Shown: in pieces, positions 17,087 through 26,598 of the stretch
Layout of the letters: each line of letters opens with the position of its first letter
Numbering within the stretch: position 1 is the stretch's first letter
Source: Comamonas antarctica
Lineage (GTDB): Bacteria > Pseudomonadota > Gammaproteobacteria > Burkholderiales > Burkholderiaceae_C
Direction of reading: 5' to 3'
Length of the DNA stretch: 64,000 nucleotides
Assembly: GCF_013363755.1 (NCBI RefSeq)
Contig: NZ_CP054840.1
Location: forward strand, 3,403,501 to 3,467,500
Position numbers and translations under genes: made by a program
Notes under the pieces: generated by a model
What the model saw: only the letters and a program-made list of their open reading frames with translations
What the model was told of the DNA's origin: nothing
Databases searched by the model: none

Positions 17087-18115
17087 TCAGGCGGCCGGTG
17101 CGGCGGCGGCGCGGCGGCGGGCTTCGCCGTCCTGCCAGCGCCAGGCATCGGCGCACATGCGATCGAGGTCGAGTTCGGCGCGCCAGCCCAGCAGGCGCTC
17201 GGCCAGCGCGGGTTCGGCCCAGTACTGGGCCAGGTCGCCAGCGCGGCGTTCGGCGACTTCGTAGGGAATCGGCCGGCCGCTGGCGCGCGCAAAGCTGTCG
17301 ACCAGTTGCAAGACCGATGCCGGCCGGCCCGAACCCAGGTTCACGGTCAGCAGGCCGGGGTGCTGGCGCAGGTAGCGCAGTGCGGCCAGGTGGCCCTTGG
17401 CCAGGTCGGTCACATGGATGTAGTCGCGCATGCCCGTGCCGTCGACCGTGGGGTAGTCGTTGCCGAAGACGCGCAATTGCGCGCGCTGGCCGGTGGCGAC
17501 CTGGGCGACAAAAGGCATCAGGTTGTTGGGCGTGTCCTGCGGATCCTCGCCGATCAGCCCGCTTTCATGCGCGCCGACCGGGTTGAAATAGCGCAGCCGC
17601 GCCAGGCGCCAGGCCTGGGGCTCGGACGCATCAAGGTCGGCCAGCACCTGCTCGATCATCAGCTTGGTCTGGCCATAGGGGTTGCTCGGCGACAGCGGGA
17701 AATCCTCGGCGATCGGCTGGACGGCCGATTCAGCATAGACCGTGGCGGAGGACGAAAACACCAGCGTGCGCACACCGGCCTGCTGCATGGCCTGCAGCAG
17801 CGTGACCGTGCCGCCGACATTGTTGTCGTAATAGGCCAGCGGCTTGGCCACCGATTCGCCCACGGCCTTGAAGGCCGCGAAATGGATCACCGCATCGATC
17901 GGGTACTTGGCAAACAGCCGGGCCAGCAAGGCGCCATCGCGTACATCGCCTTCCTCGAACAGCGGTGCCTGGCCGGTGATCTGCGCCAGGCGCTCGAGCA
18001 CGCCGCGCTGGCTGTTGCTGAAATTGTCCAGAATGACAAACGCTTCGCCGGCCGCGGCCAGCTCCACGCAGGTATGCGAGCCGATGAAGCCGGCTCCGCC
18101 GGTCACGAGAATCAT
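17087..18115 (-). CDS. galE: UDP-glucose 4-epimerase GalE
   Basis: An extended short-chain dehydrogenase that interconverts UDP-glucose and UDP-galactose using bound NAD. The start at 18115 gives [14 protein letters not shown], the Rossmann glycine loop, for a 342-aa protein. The catalytic Ser lies in SSSATVYAE and the Tyr-Lys pair in NPYGQTKLMIE. The frame is open further upstream but without similarity. The ATG overlaps the mutarotase stop as ATGA. It sits between hisA and hisF, where it has no metabolic link to histidine. Confidence 0.96.
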   Translation of the reverse strand: MILVTGGAGFIGSHTCVELAAAGEAFVILDNFSNSQRGVLERLAQITGQAPLFEEGDVRDGALLARLFAKYPIDAVIHFAAFKAVGESVAKPLAYYDNNVGGTVTLLQAMQQAGVRTLVFSSSATVYAESAVQPIAEDFPLSPSNPYGQTKLMIEQVLADLDASEPQAWRLARLRYFNPVGAHESGLIGEDPQDTPNNLMPFVAQVATGQRAQLRVFGNDYPTVDGTGMRDYIHVTDLAKGHLAALRYLRQHPGLLTVNLGSGRPASVLQLVDSFARASGRPIPYEVAERRAGDLAQYWAEPALAERLLGWRAELDLDRMCADAWRWQDGEARRRAAAAPAA

Positions 18116-19005
18116 GGGGTTTCCTTTGCGGTGTGCGCACTGCGCGGCAGCCGTTCGAGGCGCTGCGCCGCGTGCCAGCGGCCCTGCGGCGCAAGCATCA
18201 CCGGCGCATCGATGGCCGCGGCCTCCACGCACAGCATATGCCGATAGCCGTCGGCTGGCATGTCGGCCAGGCGCGCGCACAGCTGCGGGCCCGGGTTCCA
18301 GACCACGGTGTCGGCCCAGGCCGGGTCCTGCGCGATGCGCAGCCGCTCCACGCCCGCAGCATGGATCACCATGGGCTGCGCGGGCCGCGGGTAGACCCGG
18401 TCGAGTTCGGCGCCAAACGCCAGTGCGCCCTGCTGCTGCGGATGCGTGTCTTCGACCGCATCCCAGTAGCGCAGGCCGTCGAAACCGGACAGCGTGGTGG
18501 TGGCCACGTCATCGACGCGCAGATAGCTGTGCAGCGCGGCCGTGAAGGCCAGCGGGGCGTCGCCCGGGTTGTGCACAGACAGCTGCACCGTCAGCGCACC
18601 GGGTTGCAGCCAGACCTCGAGTTCGGCGGCAAACGCATGCGGCCAGACCGCGCGCGTCGCGGCGCTGTCTTCGAGCCGCAGCGTGAGCCGCAGGCCGTCG
18701 CCGTCGGTGCGCGCCTCCTCGGCGCGGGCCTGCCAGGCCAGCGTGCGCGCAAACCCATGCTTGACCAGCGGACCGCGCTGGTTGAACTGCGGAAAGCACA
18801 GTGGAATGCCGCCGCGGATCGGCGTGTGGCCGTCATGCGCGGCCAGCGGGCTCAGGAACAGCTGCTCGGCGCCGTCCGCCACCCACGACAGCACCTGCGC
18901 GCCCTGCAAGGCCACCAGCGCGCTGTCGCCGCCGGGCAGCGCCAGCCGGATGGCCGGCAGGTCCTGCCATTCGGCGGCTCCGGCCGCAAAGCCCGAATCA
19001 AGCAC
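18112..19005 (-). CDS. D-hexose-6-phosphate mutarotase (YeaD-like)
   Basis: A 297-aa aldose-1-epimerase-fold protein of the glucose-6-phosphate 1-epimerase group. Conserved motifs are [23 protein letters not shown] (includes the substrate Arg/His) near residue 65, [11 protein letters not shown] with the catalytic His, and LCVEAAAI at the end. It overlaps the hisA stop by 8 nt and galE by 4 nt, so all three are probably translated from one message. Pairing with galE suggests sugar-phosphate or envelope-glycan metabolism. Confidence 0.9.
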   Translation of the reverse strand: MLDSGFAAGAAEWQDLPAIRLALPGGDSALVALQGAQVLSWVADGAEQLFLSPLAAHDGHTPIRGGIPLCFPQFNQRGPLVKHGFARTLAWQARAEEARTDGDGLRLTLRLEDSAATRAVWPHAFAAELEVWLQPGALTVQLSVHNPGDAPLAFTAALHSYLRVDDVATTTLSGFDGLRYWDAVEDTHPQQQGALAFGAELDRVYPRPAQPMVIHAAGVERLRIAQDPAWADTVVWNPGPQLCARLADMPADGYRHMLCVEAAAIDAPVMLAPQGRWHAAQRLERLPRSAHTAKETP

Positions 19006-19741
19006 CGTTGAGCTCGTCGGCCCGCGCCTGGCCGGCCGCGAAGTCCAGGTCGCCGGTATAGATCGCGCGGCCGCAGATCACGCCCTGCACGCCTTCGCTC
19101 TCGACCGCGCACAGCTGCTCGATATCGCTCATGCCGGCCAGGCCGCCCGAAGCGATGACCGGAATCGACAGCGATTGCGCGAGCTTCACGGTGGCATCGA
19201 TGTTGATGCCCGAGAGCATGCCGTCGCGGCCGATGTCGGTGTAGATGATGGACTCGACGCCCCAGTCCTCGAAACGCTTGGCCACGCTCAGCACGTCCTG
19301 GCCGGTGAGCTTGCTCCAGCCGTCGATCGCAACCTTGCCGTCCTTGGCGTCGAGGCCGACGATGATGTGGCCCGCGAACGCCGTGCAGGCGTCCTGCAGG
19401 AAACCCGGGTTCTTCACCGCGGCCGTGCCGATGATCAGGTAGCGCATGCCGGCATCGATGTAGCGTTCGATGGTGTCGAGGTCGCGGATGCCGCCGCCCA
19501 GTTGCACCGGGATCTCGCTGCCAACTTCGGCCAGGATCGACTTGATGGCCGCATTGTTCTTGGGCGCGCCCGCGAACGCGCCGTTCAGATCGACCAGGTG
19601 CAGGCGGCGTGCGCCGGCATCGACCCACTTGCGCGCCATGGCCGCGGGGTCTTCACCGAAAGTGGTCGATTGGTCCATGTCGCCCTGCTTGAGGCGAACG
19701 CAGTGGCCGTCCTTGAGGTCAATGGCGGGAATGAGCAGCAT
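18998..19741 (-). CDS. hisA: Phosphoribosylformimino-5-aminoimidazole carboxamide ribotide isomerase HisA
   Basis: A TIM-barrel isomerase that converts ProFAR to PRFAR. It is 247 aa. The catalytic Asp pair is in [10 protein letters not shown] and [10 protein letters not shown], and the phosphate loops are QLGGGIRD and ASGGLAG. It is paralogous to HisF in the same operon. It is followed by the mutarotase gene with an 8-nt overlap and preceded by hisH. Confidence 0.97.
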   Translation of the reverse strand: MLLIPAIDLKDGHCVRLKQGDMDQSTTFGEDPAAMARKWVDAGARRLHLVDLNGAFAGAPKNNAAIKSILAEVGSEIPVQLGGGIRDLDTIERYIDAGMRYLIIGTAAVKNPGFLQDACTAFAGHIIVGLDAKDGKVAIDGWSKLTGQDVLSVAKRFEDWGVESIIYTDIGRDGMLSGINIDATVKLAQSLSIPVIASGGLAGMSDIEQLCAVESEGVQGVICGRAIYTGDLDFAAGQARADELNGA

Positions 19742-19789
19742 GATGGTTCGAAAGGAAAGGTTGCCGGCGGCGCCGGCGGGGAACGGGAA

Positions 19790-20452
19790 TCAGGGTTTCC
19801 AGTGCAGGAAGTTGCGAAACAGGGCCAGGCCCTGGTCGGCGCTCTTCTCGGGGTGGAACTGGGTGGCGAAAATATTGTCGCGCGCGATGGCGGCGGCAAA
19901 GCGGCCTCCGAAGTCGGTTTCACCGGCGCAATGCGCGGCCGCTTCGGGCTGGGCATAGAAGCTGTGCACGAAATAGAAGAAGCTGCCATCGGGCACGCCC
20001 TGCCAGACCGGATGCGGCTGGCTTTGCTGGACCTGGTTCCAGCCCATCTGCGGCACCTTGAAACGGCTGCCGTCGGGCTGGCTCCGGCCTTCGAGCTGGA
20101 ACTTGCGCACCACGCCCGGAATCAAGCCCAGGCCGGGCGTATCGCCCTCCTCGCTGTGGTCGAGCAGCATCTGCATGCCGACGCACACGCCGAACAGCGG
20201 CTTGCTGCGCGCGGCTTCGAGTACCGGCTCCTGCAGGCCCGAGCTGCGCAGCTCGCGCATGCAGTCGGGCATCGCGCCCTGGCCGGGCAACACCACGCGG
20301 TCGGCGGCGCGCACCACGTCGGGATCGGCGGTCACCACGACCTGCCAGCCGGTATCCTGCGCGGCGGCCTTCACCGCCTGCGACACCGAGCGCAGATTGC
20401 CCATGCCGTAGTCGACCACGGCAACGGTCTTGGCTTGGATGGCCTTGTTCAC
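19790..20452 (-). CDS. hisH: Imidazole glycerol phosphate synthase glutaminase subunit HisH
   Basis: A class I glutamine amidotransferase that feeds ammonia to HisF. The start is a GTG at 20452 ([22 protein letters not shown]), giving 220 aa. It overlaps the hisB stop as GTGA and has AAGGG about 8 nt upstream. The catalytic Cys is in [10 protein letters not shown], and the His-Glu pair is in [11 protein letters not shown]. No closer ATG start exists in this frame. Confidence 0.96.
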   Translation of the reverse strand: MNKAIQAKTVAVVDYGMGNLRSVSQAVKAAAQDTGWQVVVTADPDVVRAADRVVLPGQGAMPDCMRELRSSGLQEPVLEAARSKPLFGVCVGMQMLLDHSEEGDTPGLGLIPGVVRKFQLEGRSQPDGSRFKVPQMGWNQVQQSQPHPVWQGVPDGSFFYFVHSFYAQPEAAAHCAGETDFGGRFAAAIARDNIFATQFHPEKSADQGLALFRNFLHWKP

Positions 20453-21075
20453 AGCGAACCCTTGGTCGAAGGAATGGAAGTCGCGGCGCGCGGATCGATC
20501 TCCAGCGCCGCGCGCAGCGCACGCGCAAAGGCCTTGAACACCGATTCGCACTGGTGGTGGGCGTTGAAGCCCTTGAGGTTGTCGATGTGCAGCGTCATGC
20601 CGGCGTGGTTCACGAAGCCCTGGAAGAATTCGTAGACCAGTTGCGTATCGAGCTGGCCGATGCGCCCGGCGGTGAACTTCACATCCATGTGCAGGCCCGG
20701 GCGGCCCGAGAAGTCGATGACCACGCGCGACAGCGCCTCATCGAGCGGCACATAGGCGTGGCCGTAGCGGCGCAGGCCCTTCTTGTCGCCAACGGCACGC
20801 GCAAAGGCCTGGCCCAGCGTGATGCCGATGTCCTCGACCGTGTGGTGGCCGTCGATATGCAGGTCGCCTTCGCACTGCACGTCCATGTCGATCAGGCCGT
20901 GGCGCGCGATCTGCTCGAGCATGTGGTCGAGAAAGCCAATGCCGCTGCTGAGCTGGTTCTGGCCCGTGCCATCGAGGTTGATGCGCACGCTGATGCGGGT
21001 CTCGGCCGTGTTGCGGCTGACTTCGGCCACGCGCGGCGCGCCGGAGGTGGAGGGAATGAGGGCGGAGGAGGTCAT
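20449..21075 (-). CDS. hisB: Imidazoleglycerol-phosphate dehydratase HisB
   Basis: A Mn2+ enzyme that dehydrates imidazole glycerol phosphate. It is 208 aa and monofunctional (no N-terminal histidinol-phosphatase domain). The two metal motifs are DGHHTVED and [24 protein letters not shown] is the family signature. The ATG at 21075 overlaps the hisC stop as ATGA. The histidinol-phosphate phosphatase step must be supplied by another gene outside the window. Confidence 0.97.
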   Translation of the reverse strand: MTSSALIPSTSGAPRVAEVSRNTAETRISVRINLDGTGQNQLSSGIGFLDHMLEQIARHGLIDMDVQCEGDLHIDGHHTVEDIGITLGQAFARAVGDKKGLRRYGHAYVPLDEALSRVVIDFSGRPGLHMDVKFTAGRIGQLDTQLVYEFFQGFVNHAGMTLHIDNLKGFNAHHQCESVFKAFARALRAALEIDPRAATSIPSTKGSL

Positions 21076-22190
21076 ATCGAAGCTTCCAGTGCGGCAAGCA
21101 TAAGGGCATTGTCGGCCGAGCTGCCAACGGTCAGACGCAAACATTGGGCCAGCAGGGGATGCAGGGCCGCGACATTCTTCACCAGCACGCCGCGGGCCTT
21201 CATGCCCGCATGGGCGGCAGCCGGGTCGGCCACGCGGATCAGCACCATGTTGGCTTCACTGTCCCAGACCTTGAGCACGCCGGGCATGCGGCGCAGCGCG
21301 GCCAGCAGTTCGCTGCGCGCGGCGCGCAGCTCGGCGGCTTGGGCGGCAAACACCTCGGCATGCTCGAGCGCGAACAGCGCGGCCTCGCAGTTGAGCACGC
21401 TCACGTTGTAGGGCGGGCGCACCTTCTCGATCTCGCCGACCAGCGCGGCCGGGCCGATCAGGTAGCCCAGGCGCACACCGGCCAGGCCGAACTTGCTGAG
21501 CGTGCGCATCAGCAGCACATGGGCGTTGCGTGCCGGCTCGGCCTGCATGCGCGCGAGCCAGCTGCGGCTTGCAAACGGCTGGTAGGCCTCGTCCATGACC
21601 ACGATGCCGCCCTGCGCGCCCACGGCGTCGATCACGCGCTGCACCACGGCTTCGTCCCAGAGCGTGGCCGTGGGATTGTTGGGATAGGCCAGATAGGTGA
21701 TGGCCGGGCGGTGCTCGGCAATGGCCGCCAGCATCGCGGCTTCGTCCAGCTCGAAATCGGCCGTCAGCGACACATTGACGAAGTCCAGGCCCTGGAGCTG
21801 GGCGCTCATCGGGTACATCACGAAGCCGGGCATGGGCGCGAGCAGCTTGGCACGCTGGCCCGCGCCGGCCTGGGCGCAGGCCAGGGCCAGCAGCGAGATC
21901 AGCTCATCGGAGCCATTGCCCAGCACGATGGCCGAGCCCGCGGGCGCGCCCGCGTACTGCATCAGTGCCTGCTTGAGGTCTTCGAGCCGCTCGCCGGGAT
22001 AGCGGTTGAGCGCCAGCGCCCCGAGGCGCGCGCCCAGCGCGGCCTGCAACTGCGGCGGCAAGCCAAACGGATTTTCCATCGCGTCCATCTTGAGCATGCC
22101 GCCCGCGGGCTGCACCACATAGGCATGCATGGCACGCACGTCGGGACGGATGCGCTGCAGTGCACGCGCCAGGTTCTCGGGTTCTGTCAT
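21072..22190 (-). CDS. hisC: Histidinol-phosphate aminotransferase HisC
   Basis: A PLP-dependent fold-type I aminotransferase acting on imidazole acetol phosphate. It is 372 aa. The PLP lysine is in [14 protein letters not shown], the PLP aspartate/tyrosine region is AYPNNPTA and VVMDEAYQ, and the substrate-binding Arg is near LRLTVGS. It directly follows the PIN-domain toxin gene (6 nt), so the toxin-antitoxin pair lies immediately upstream in the same direction. Confidence 0.96.
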   Translation of the reverse strand: MTEPENLARALQRIRPDVRAMHAYVVQPAGGMLKMDAMENPFGLPPQLQAALGARLGALALNRYPGERLEDLKQALMQYAGAPAGSAIVLGNGSDELISLLALACAQAGAGQRAKLLAPMPGFVMYPMSAQLQGLDFVNVSLTADFELDEAAMLAAIAEHRPAITYLAYPNNPTATLWDEAVVQRVIDAVGAQGGIVVMDEAYQPFASRSWLARMQAEPARNAHVLLMRTLSKFGLAGVRLGYLIGPAALVGEIEKVRPPYNVSVLNCEAALFALEHAEVFAAQAAELRAARSELLAALRRMPGVLKVWDSEANMVLIRVADPAAAHAGMKARGVLVKNVAALHPLLAQCLRLTVGSSADNALMLAALEASI

Positions 22191-22196
22191 TGGTCT

Positions 22197-22664
22197 TCAG
22201 TCCTGTGTCCCGGGCGCATCCGCAAGAGGCTGGCGGCCGGGATGAATGATCTGCACGCCGCCAAACTGCGCGCCGTGCGGCAGCTGCAGCGACAGCAGGC
22301 TCTCGCAGCCGCTGTGCTGGGCCGCGGCCAGCGCCAGGCAGTCGCCCCAGGCCAGCTGGTGGCGGGCCTCGACGGCCCAGGCGGTTTCGAGCGTCGCGGC
22401 ATCGATCTGCCACGGCGTCCAGGTGTTGTAGCGGCGGATCGCGGCGCGCGCATCGCCTTGCGACATGGGCCGCGGCTCGGCGCCGGTCACGGCTTCATAG
22501 AACTCGGCCAGCCCCTGCGAGCTCACGCGCCCGAGGCGCTCGCGCCACAGCCGGTCGAGCCAGCCGAGCACGGCTTCGTGGGAAGGATCGGCGGCATTCT
22601 CGGCGCTGACCAGCACCGAGGTATCGACGAACACCGGCTGGCGCAAGGCATTGGCGCGGCTCAT
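22197..22664 (-). CDS. PIN-domain toxin-like protein (VapC-type)
   Basis: A 155-aa PIN-fold protein, the nuclease family of VapC toxins. The first acidic residue is D14 in VFVDTSVL, the second E54 in LAEFYEA and the third D108 in WGDCLALAAA. The fourth acidic position, usually in an SEDL-like motif, reads SLQL here (L126-Q127), so the active site may be weakened. The ATG at 22664 overlaps the antitoxin stop as ATGA, the standard coupled arrangement. The pair sits between hisD and hisC. RNase activity is inferred, not shown. Confidence 0.85.
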   Translation of the reverse strand: MSRANALRQPVFVDTSVLVSAENAADPSHEAVLGWLDRLWRERLGRVSSQGLAEFYEAVTGAEPRPMSQGDARAAIRRYNTWTPWQIDAATLETAWAVEARHQLAWGDCLALAAAQHSGCESLLSLQLPHGAQFGGVQIIHPGRQPLADAPGTQD

Positions 22665-22909
22665 GCGCGTTCTCCGGCGCCCGTGCGCGCCAGGCACACG
22701 CTGCGCGCGGCCTCCTTGGCCGGACCGGCCTGCCAGGTGCGCTCATCGGTGCGCCACGCCAAGTAGGCGCGTTCATAAGCGTCCTCGCGGCGCTGCATCT
22801 CGGCCAGGAAGTCTCCGACCATGCGCGACACGCTGGTGCCACGCCGCGCGGCTTCGACACGCGCCCATTCCAGCACATTGTCGTCCACGGTAATGGTCAC
22901 GTTTTTCAT
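22661..22909 (-). CDS. Ribbon-helix-helix antitoxin (VapB/CopG-like)
   Basis: An 82-aa protein whose first 40 residues (MKNVTITVDDNVLEWARVEA, then RRGTSVSRMVGDFL) form a clear ribbon-helix-helix DNA-binding fold. The rest is a charged helical tail suited to wrapping a PIN toxin. Directly upstream lie three palindromes at 16-bp spacing (22922-22967), presumably its own operator. A minus-strand TAAAAT (22922-22917) ends only 7 nt before the ATG, so the transcript may be leaderless. Confidence 0.85.
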   Translation of the reverse strand: MKNVTITVDDNVLEWARVEAARRGTSVSRMVGDFLAEMQRREDAYERAYLAWRTDERTWQAGPAKEAARSVCLARTGAGERA

Positions 22910-22921
22910 GGACGTGATTTT

Positions 22922-22967
22922 ACACGAGATTCGTGTGACACGAAGTTCGTGTTACACGAGTCCTGTG
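22922..22967. promoter_or_regulatory. Triple palindromic operator of the toxin-antitoxin pair
   Basis: Three consecutive sites at exact 16-bp spacing: ACACGAGATTCGTGT (22922-22936), ACACGAAGTTCGTGT (22938-22952) and ACACGAGTCCTGTG (22954-22967, degraded right half). The first two are perfect ACACGA/TCGTGT inverted repeats around a 3-nt centre. They cover the probable -35 and spacer of the antitoxin promoter, the expected site for autorepression. Confidence 0.85.
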
Positions 22968-22978
22968 CCAGCTTTGCC

Positions 22979-24292
22979 TCAATCCTTCAAGCGCATCTCG
23001 GCGGCGCGGGCATGCCCCTGCAAGCCTTCGCCATGCGCCAGCACCGAGGCGATCCGCCCCAGGGTCTGCGCGCCGGCCTTGCTGACCTCGATCAGGCTCG
23101 AGCGCTTCTGGAAGTCATAGACGCCCAGCGGCGAGGAAAAGCGCGCCGTGCCGCTGGTCGGCAGCACGTGGTTGGGACCGGCGCAGTAGTCGCCCAGCGA
23201 TTCGCTGGTATAGGCGCCGAGGAAGATCGCGCCCGCGTGGCGCAGCAGCGGCTCCCAGCGCTGCGGGTCCTGGCTCGAGACTTCCAAGTGCTCGGGCGCG
23301 ATGCGGTTGCTGATCGCGCAGGCTTCTTCCATGTCGCGCGTGAGGATCAGCGCGCCGCGGTCGTTGAGGCTCTTGGCAATGATCCCGGCGCGCGGCATCT
23401 CGGGCAGCAGGCGGTCGATCTCGCGCTGCACGGCATCGAGGTAGGCGGCGTCGGGGCTCAGCAGGATGCTTTGCGCGAGTTCATCGTGCTCGGCCTGGCT
23501 GAACAAGTCCATGGCGACCCATTCGGCGGGCGTGCTGCCATCGGCCAGCACCAGGATTTCCGAGGGCCCGGCAATCATGTCGATACCCACCGTGCCGAAC
23601 ACGCGCTTCTTGGCGCTGGCCACATACGCATTGCCCGGGCCGGTGATCTTGTCGACCTTGGGCACGGTCTGCGTGCCGTAGGCCAGCGCGGCCACGGCCT
23701 GCGCGCCGCCAATCGTGAACGCGCGGTGCACGCCAGCCACATGCGCCGCGGCCAGCACCAGCGCGTTCTTCGCGCCCTGGGGCGTGGGCACGACCATGAT
23801 GATCTCGCCGACACCGGCGACCTGCGCGGGAATCGCGTTCATCAGCACGCTGGAGGGATAGGCGGCCTTGCCGCCGGGCACGTAGATGCCCACGCGGTCC
23901 AGCGGCGTGACCTTCTGGCCCAGCAGCGTGCCGTCCTCGTCGCGGTAGCTCCAGCTCTCGCCGCTGGCCTTCTTCTGCGCCTCGTGGTAGCGGCGCACGC
24001 GTTCGGCCGCCGCTTGCAGCGCCTGGCGCTGGACGTCTGGCAGGCCGTCGAATGCAGCCTTGAGTTCGGCGGCGGTGAGCTCCAGCGCGTGCATCTCGGT
24101 GGCGGCGAGGCCGTCGAAACGCTGCGTGTACTCGAGCACCGCGGCGTCGCCGCGCTGCTGCACGTCGGCCAGGATGTCGGCCACGCGCTGCTCGATGGCC
24201 GCATCGGTGTCGGCCGACCAATGCAGGCGGGCCTGGAAGGCGGTTTCAAAATCGGCGCTGTCGGTGCGCAGGCGAAGAGGCGTGGCTTTCAT
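22979..24292 (-). CDS. hisD: Histidinol dehydrogenase HisD
   Basis: A Zn2+/NAD enzyme that oxidises histidinol to histidine in two steps. The ATG at 24292 ([20 protein letters not shown]) gives 437 aa. Conserved segments include [51 protein letters not shown] and [18 protein letters not shown] six codons upstream is less likely as start. It is separated from hisC by the toxin-antitoxin insertion. Confidence 0.97.
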   Translation of the reverse strand: MKATPLRLRTDSADFETAFQARLHWSADTDAAIEQRVADILADVQQRGDAAVLEYTQRFDGLAATEMHALELTAAELKAAFDGLPDVQRQALQAAAERVRRYHEAQKKASGESWSYRDEDGTLLGQKVTPLDRVGIYVPGGKAAYPSSVLMNAIPAQVAGVGEIIMVVPTPQGAKNALVLAAAHVAGVHRAFTIGGAQAVAALAYGTQTVPKVDKITGPGNAYVASAKKRVFGTVGIDMIAGPSEILVLADGSTPAEWVAMDLFSQAEHDELAQSILLSPDAAYLDAVQREIDRLLPEMPRAGIIAKSLNDRGALILTRDMEEACAISNRIAPEHLEVSSQDPQRWEPLLRHAGAIFLGAYTSESLGDYCAGPNHVLPTSGTARFSSPLGVYDFQKRSSLIEVSKAGAQTLGRIASVLAHGEGLQGHARAAEMRLKD

Positions 24293-24328
24293 GTGGGCGG
24301 CTTCAGGCAACGGTGGAGGGCGTGGGAT

Positions 24329-24973
24329 TCAGGCCTTGGCCTGCGTGGCGCGTGCGAACACGTCGATCAGGCGGCGCATCGGCGCCTGCTTGAGCTTGAG
24401 CGCGGCCTGGTTCACGACCAGGTGCGAGCTGATGTCCATGATGCGCTCGACCTCGACCAGCTGGTTGGCCTTGAGCGTATTGCCCGTGGACACCAGATCG
24501 ACGATGGCATCGGCCAGGCCGGTGAGCGGCGCCAGTTCCATGCTGCCGTAGAGCTTGATCATGTCGACGTGCACGCCCTTGCTGGCGAAGAAGTCGCGCG
24601 CGATGGCGGTGTACTTGGTCGCGACCTTGAGGCGCGAGCCCTGCGTCATGGCATGGGCGTAGTCGAAATCGGCGCGCACCGCCACGCTCACGCGGCACTG
24701 CGCGATCTGCAGGTCCAGCGGCTGGTACAGGCCTTCGGCGCCATGCTCGATCAGCGTGTCCTTGCCGGTCACGCCCAGGTCGGCGCCGCCGTACTGCACG
24801 TAGGTCGGCACGTCGGTGGCGCGCACCAGCACCACGCGCAGGTCGGGCTGGTTGGTCGGCAGGATCAGCTTGCGCGTCTTTTCCGGGTCTTCCAGCACCT
24901 CGATGCCGGCGGCCGCCAGCAGCGGAAGGGTTTCTTCAAAGATGCGGCCTTTGGACAGGGCAAGGGTAATCAT
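24329..24973 (-). CDS. hisG: ATP phosphoribosyltransferase catalytic subunit HisG (short form)
   Basis: This is the first, committed enzyme of histidine synthesis: PRPP + ATP to phosphoribosyl-ATP. At 214 aa it is the short form, lacking the C-terminal ACT-like regulatory domain, and should need HisZ, encoded elsewhere. Motifs include [21 protein letters not shown] and the PRPP loop [16 protein letters not shown]. The murA stop and hisG start share one nucleotide (TGATG), implying coupling to murA. Confidence 0.97.
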   Translation of the reverse strand: MITLALSKGRIFEETLPLLAAAGIEVLEDPEKTRKLILPTNQPDLRVVLVRATDVPTYVQYGGADLGVTGKDTLIEHGAEGLYQPLDLQIAQCRVSVAVRADFDYAHAMTQGSRLKVATKYTAIARDFFASKGVHVDMIKLYGSMELAPLTGLADAIVDLVSTGNTLKANQLVEVERIMDISSHLVVNQAALKLKQAPMRRLIDVFARATQAKA

Positions 24974-26235
24974 CAGATTCTTTCAATATCGGCGCCGATC
25001 GCGCGCAGCTTGGCTTCCATGCAGTCGTAGCCGCGGTCGAGGTGGTAGATGCGGTCGACCACGGTCTCGCCCGTCGCCACCAGGCCCGCAATCACCAGGC
25101 TCGCGGACGCGCGCAGGTCGGTGGCCATCACGGTGGCGCCCGACAGGCGCTCGACGCCTTCGACCATGGCCACCTTGCCGTCGATCTGGATCTTCGCGCC
25201 CAGGCGCACCAGTTCGTTGACGTGCATGAAGCGGTTCTCGAAAATCGTCTCGGTCACCGATACCGCGCCGCGCGAGATCACGTTGAGCGCCATGAACTGC
25301 GCCTGCATGTCGGTCGGAAAACCCGGGTATTCGGTCGTGCGGAAGCTCTGGCCCTTGAGCCGGCCCGCGGACTTCACGCGCAGGCCACCCTCCACCGCCT
25401 CGATCTGCACGCCCGCGTCGCGCAGCTTGTCGAGCACCGCGCCCAGATGGTCGGCACGCGCATGGCGCAGCACGACATCGCCGCCCGTGGCCGCGACGGC
25501 GCACAGGAAGGTGCCGGCTTCGATGCGGTCGGCCACCACCTGGTGGTCGCAGCCATGCAGGCGCTCCACGCCCTGGATGGTGATGCGGCTCGTGCCGTGG
25601 CCTTCGATGCGCGCGCCCATCTTGATCAGCATCTCGGCCAGATCGACGATCTCCGGCTCCATGGCCGCGTTCTCGAGCACCGTCTCGCCTTCGGCCAGCG
25701 CCGCGGCCATCAGGAAGTTCTCGGTGCCGGTCACGGTGACCATGTCGGTCGTGATGCGCGTGCCTTGCAGGCGCGTGCGGCCTTCGGGCAGCCGGGCGAT
25801 CATGTAGCCATGCTCGACGACGATCTGCGCGCCCATGGCCTGCAGGCCCTTGATGTGCTGCTCGACCGGGCGCGAACCGATGGCGCAGCCGCCGGGCAGC
25901 GACACCGTGGCTTCGCCGAAGCGTGCCAGCAGCGGGCCCAGCGCGAGCACCGAGGCGCGCATGGTCTTGACCAGCTCGTACGGCGCCTCGGGAGTCGACA
26001 GGCGGCTGGCATCGATGCGCACCGAGCCGTCGGACGCATGCTCGGCTTCGACGCCCATGTTGCGGATCAGCTGGAGCATGGTCGCGACATCCTGCAGCCG
26101 CGGCACATTGCGCAGCACCACCGGTTCGGCCGTGAGCAGCGCGGCGCACAGGTCAGGCAGGGCGGCATTCTTGGCGCCGGAAATCGTGACCTCGCCGTGC
26201 AGCGGATGACCGCCGCGAATCAAGAGTTTGTCCAT
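24973..26235 (-). CDS. murA: UDP-N-acetylglucosamine 1-carboxyvinyltransferase MurA
   Basis: MurA transfers enolpyruvate from PEP to UDP-GlcNAc, the first committed step of peptidoglycan synthesis. The ATG at 26235 (MDKLLIRGG) gives 420 aa. The N-terminal [13 protein letters not shown] holds the substrate lysine, and the active-site Cys is present in [14 protein letters not shown], so the protein should be fosfomycin-sensitive in principle. ibaG precedes it, and hisG follows with a 1-nt overlap. Confidence 0.97.
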   Translation of the reverse strand: MDKLLIRGGHPLHGEVTISGAKNAALPDLCAALLTAEPVVLRNVPRLQDVATMLQLIRNMGVEAEHASDGSVRIDASRLSTPEAPYELVKTMRASVLALGPLLARFGEATVSLPGGCAIGSRPVEQHIKGLQAMGAQIVVEHGYMIARLPEGRTRLQGTRITTDMVTVTGTENFLMAAALAEGETVLENAAMEPEIVDLAEMLIKMGARIEGHGTSRITIQGVERLHGCDHQVVADRIEAGTFLCAVAATGGDVVLRHARADHLGAVLDKLRDAGVQIEAVEGGLRVKSAGRLKGQSFRTTEYPGFPTDMQAQFMALNVISRGAVSVTETIFENRFMHVNELVRLGAKIQIDGKVAMVEGVERLSGATVMATDLRASASLVIAGLVATGETVVDRIYHLDRGYDCMEAKLRAIGADIERI

Positions 26236-26290
26236 GGCTGGTAAGCCCAAAAAAAGGTTAAAACGGCCGCAAGGGCATGACCCGCAGCGC

Positions 26291-26530
26291 TCAGGCGCGG
26301 TTGGCCCACTCGGCCGGGCTGAAGGTCTTCATCGACAGGGCATGCACCTCGTCGGTGTGCATCTTGTTGCCCAGCGTCGCATAGACCAGGCGCTGGCGCT
26401 GCACCAGGCGCTGGCCCTCGAAGCTGGCGGAGACGATGGTCGCAAACCAGTGGCGTCCGTCGCCTTCGAGTTCGAGGTATTCGCAGGGCAGGCCCGCGCC
26501 GATGATGGCTTTGAGTTGGTCGGCAGTCAT
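26291..26530 (-). CDS. ibaG: BolA-family protein IbaG
   Basis: A 79-aa BolA-like protein ([20 protein letters not shown]), related to E. coli IbaG/YrbA. It is thought to work with monothiol glutaredoxins in iron-sulfur handling and acid response. The conserved His is in [15 protein letters not shown]. Its place directly upstream of murA matches E. coli and most proteobacteria. The frame is longer upstream, but the domain starts at this ATG. Confidence 0.93.
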   Translation of the reverse strand: MTADQLKAIIGAGLPCEYLELEGDGRHWFATIVSASFEGQRLVQRQRLVYATLGNKMHTDEVHALSMKTFSPAEWANRA

Positions 26531-26598
26531 GTCAGGGTTGGCGCCGCACAAATGGCCGGCGCCGGGAAAGGATTGCAGGGAAGGCGCGCCATGGCGAC

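Noticed and set aside
18133-20635. Overlapping plus-strand frames opposite the mutarotase, hisA and hisH
   Set aside because: Shadows of the minus-strand genes, which show clear catalytic motifs and start-stop coupling.
22922-22967. CRISPR-like short direct repeats
   Set aside because: There are only three sites of 14-15 bp with 1-bp gaps and internal dyad symmetry, which is an operator array. No spacers or cas genes are present.
24293-24310. TTG start for hisD six codons upstream of the ATG
   Set aside because: The extra residues are not conserved and the ATG at 24292 fits the family N-terminus.
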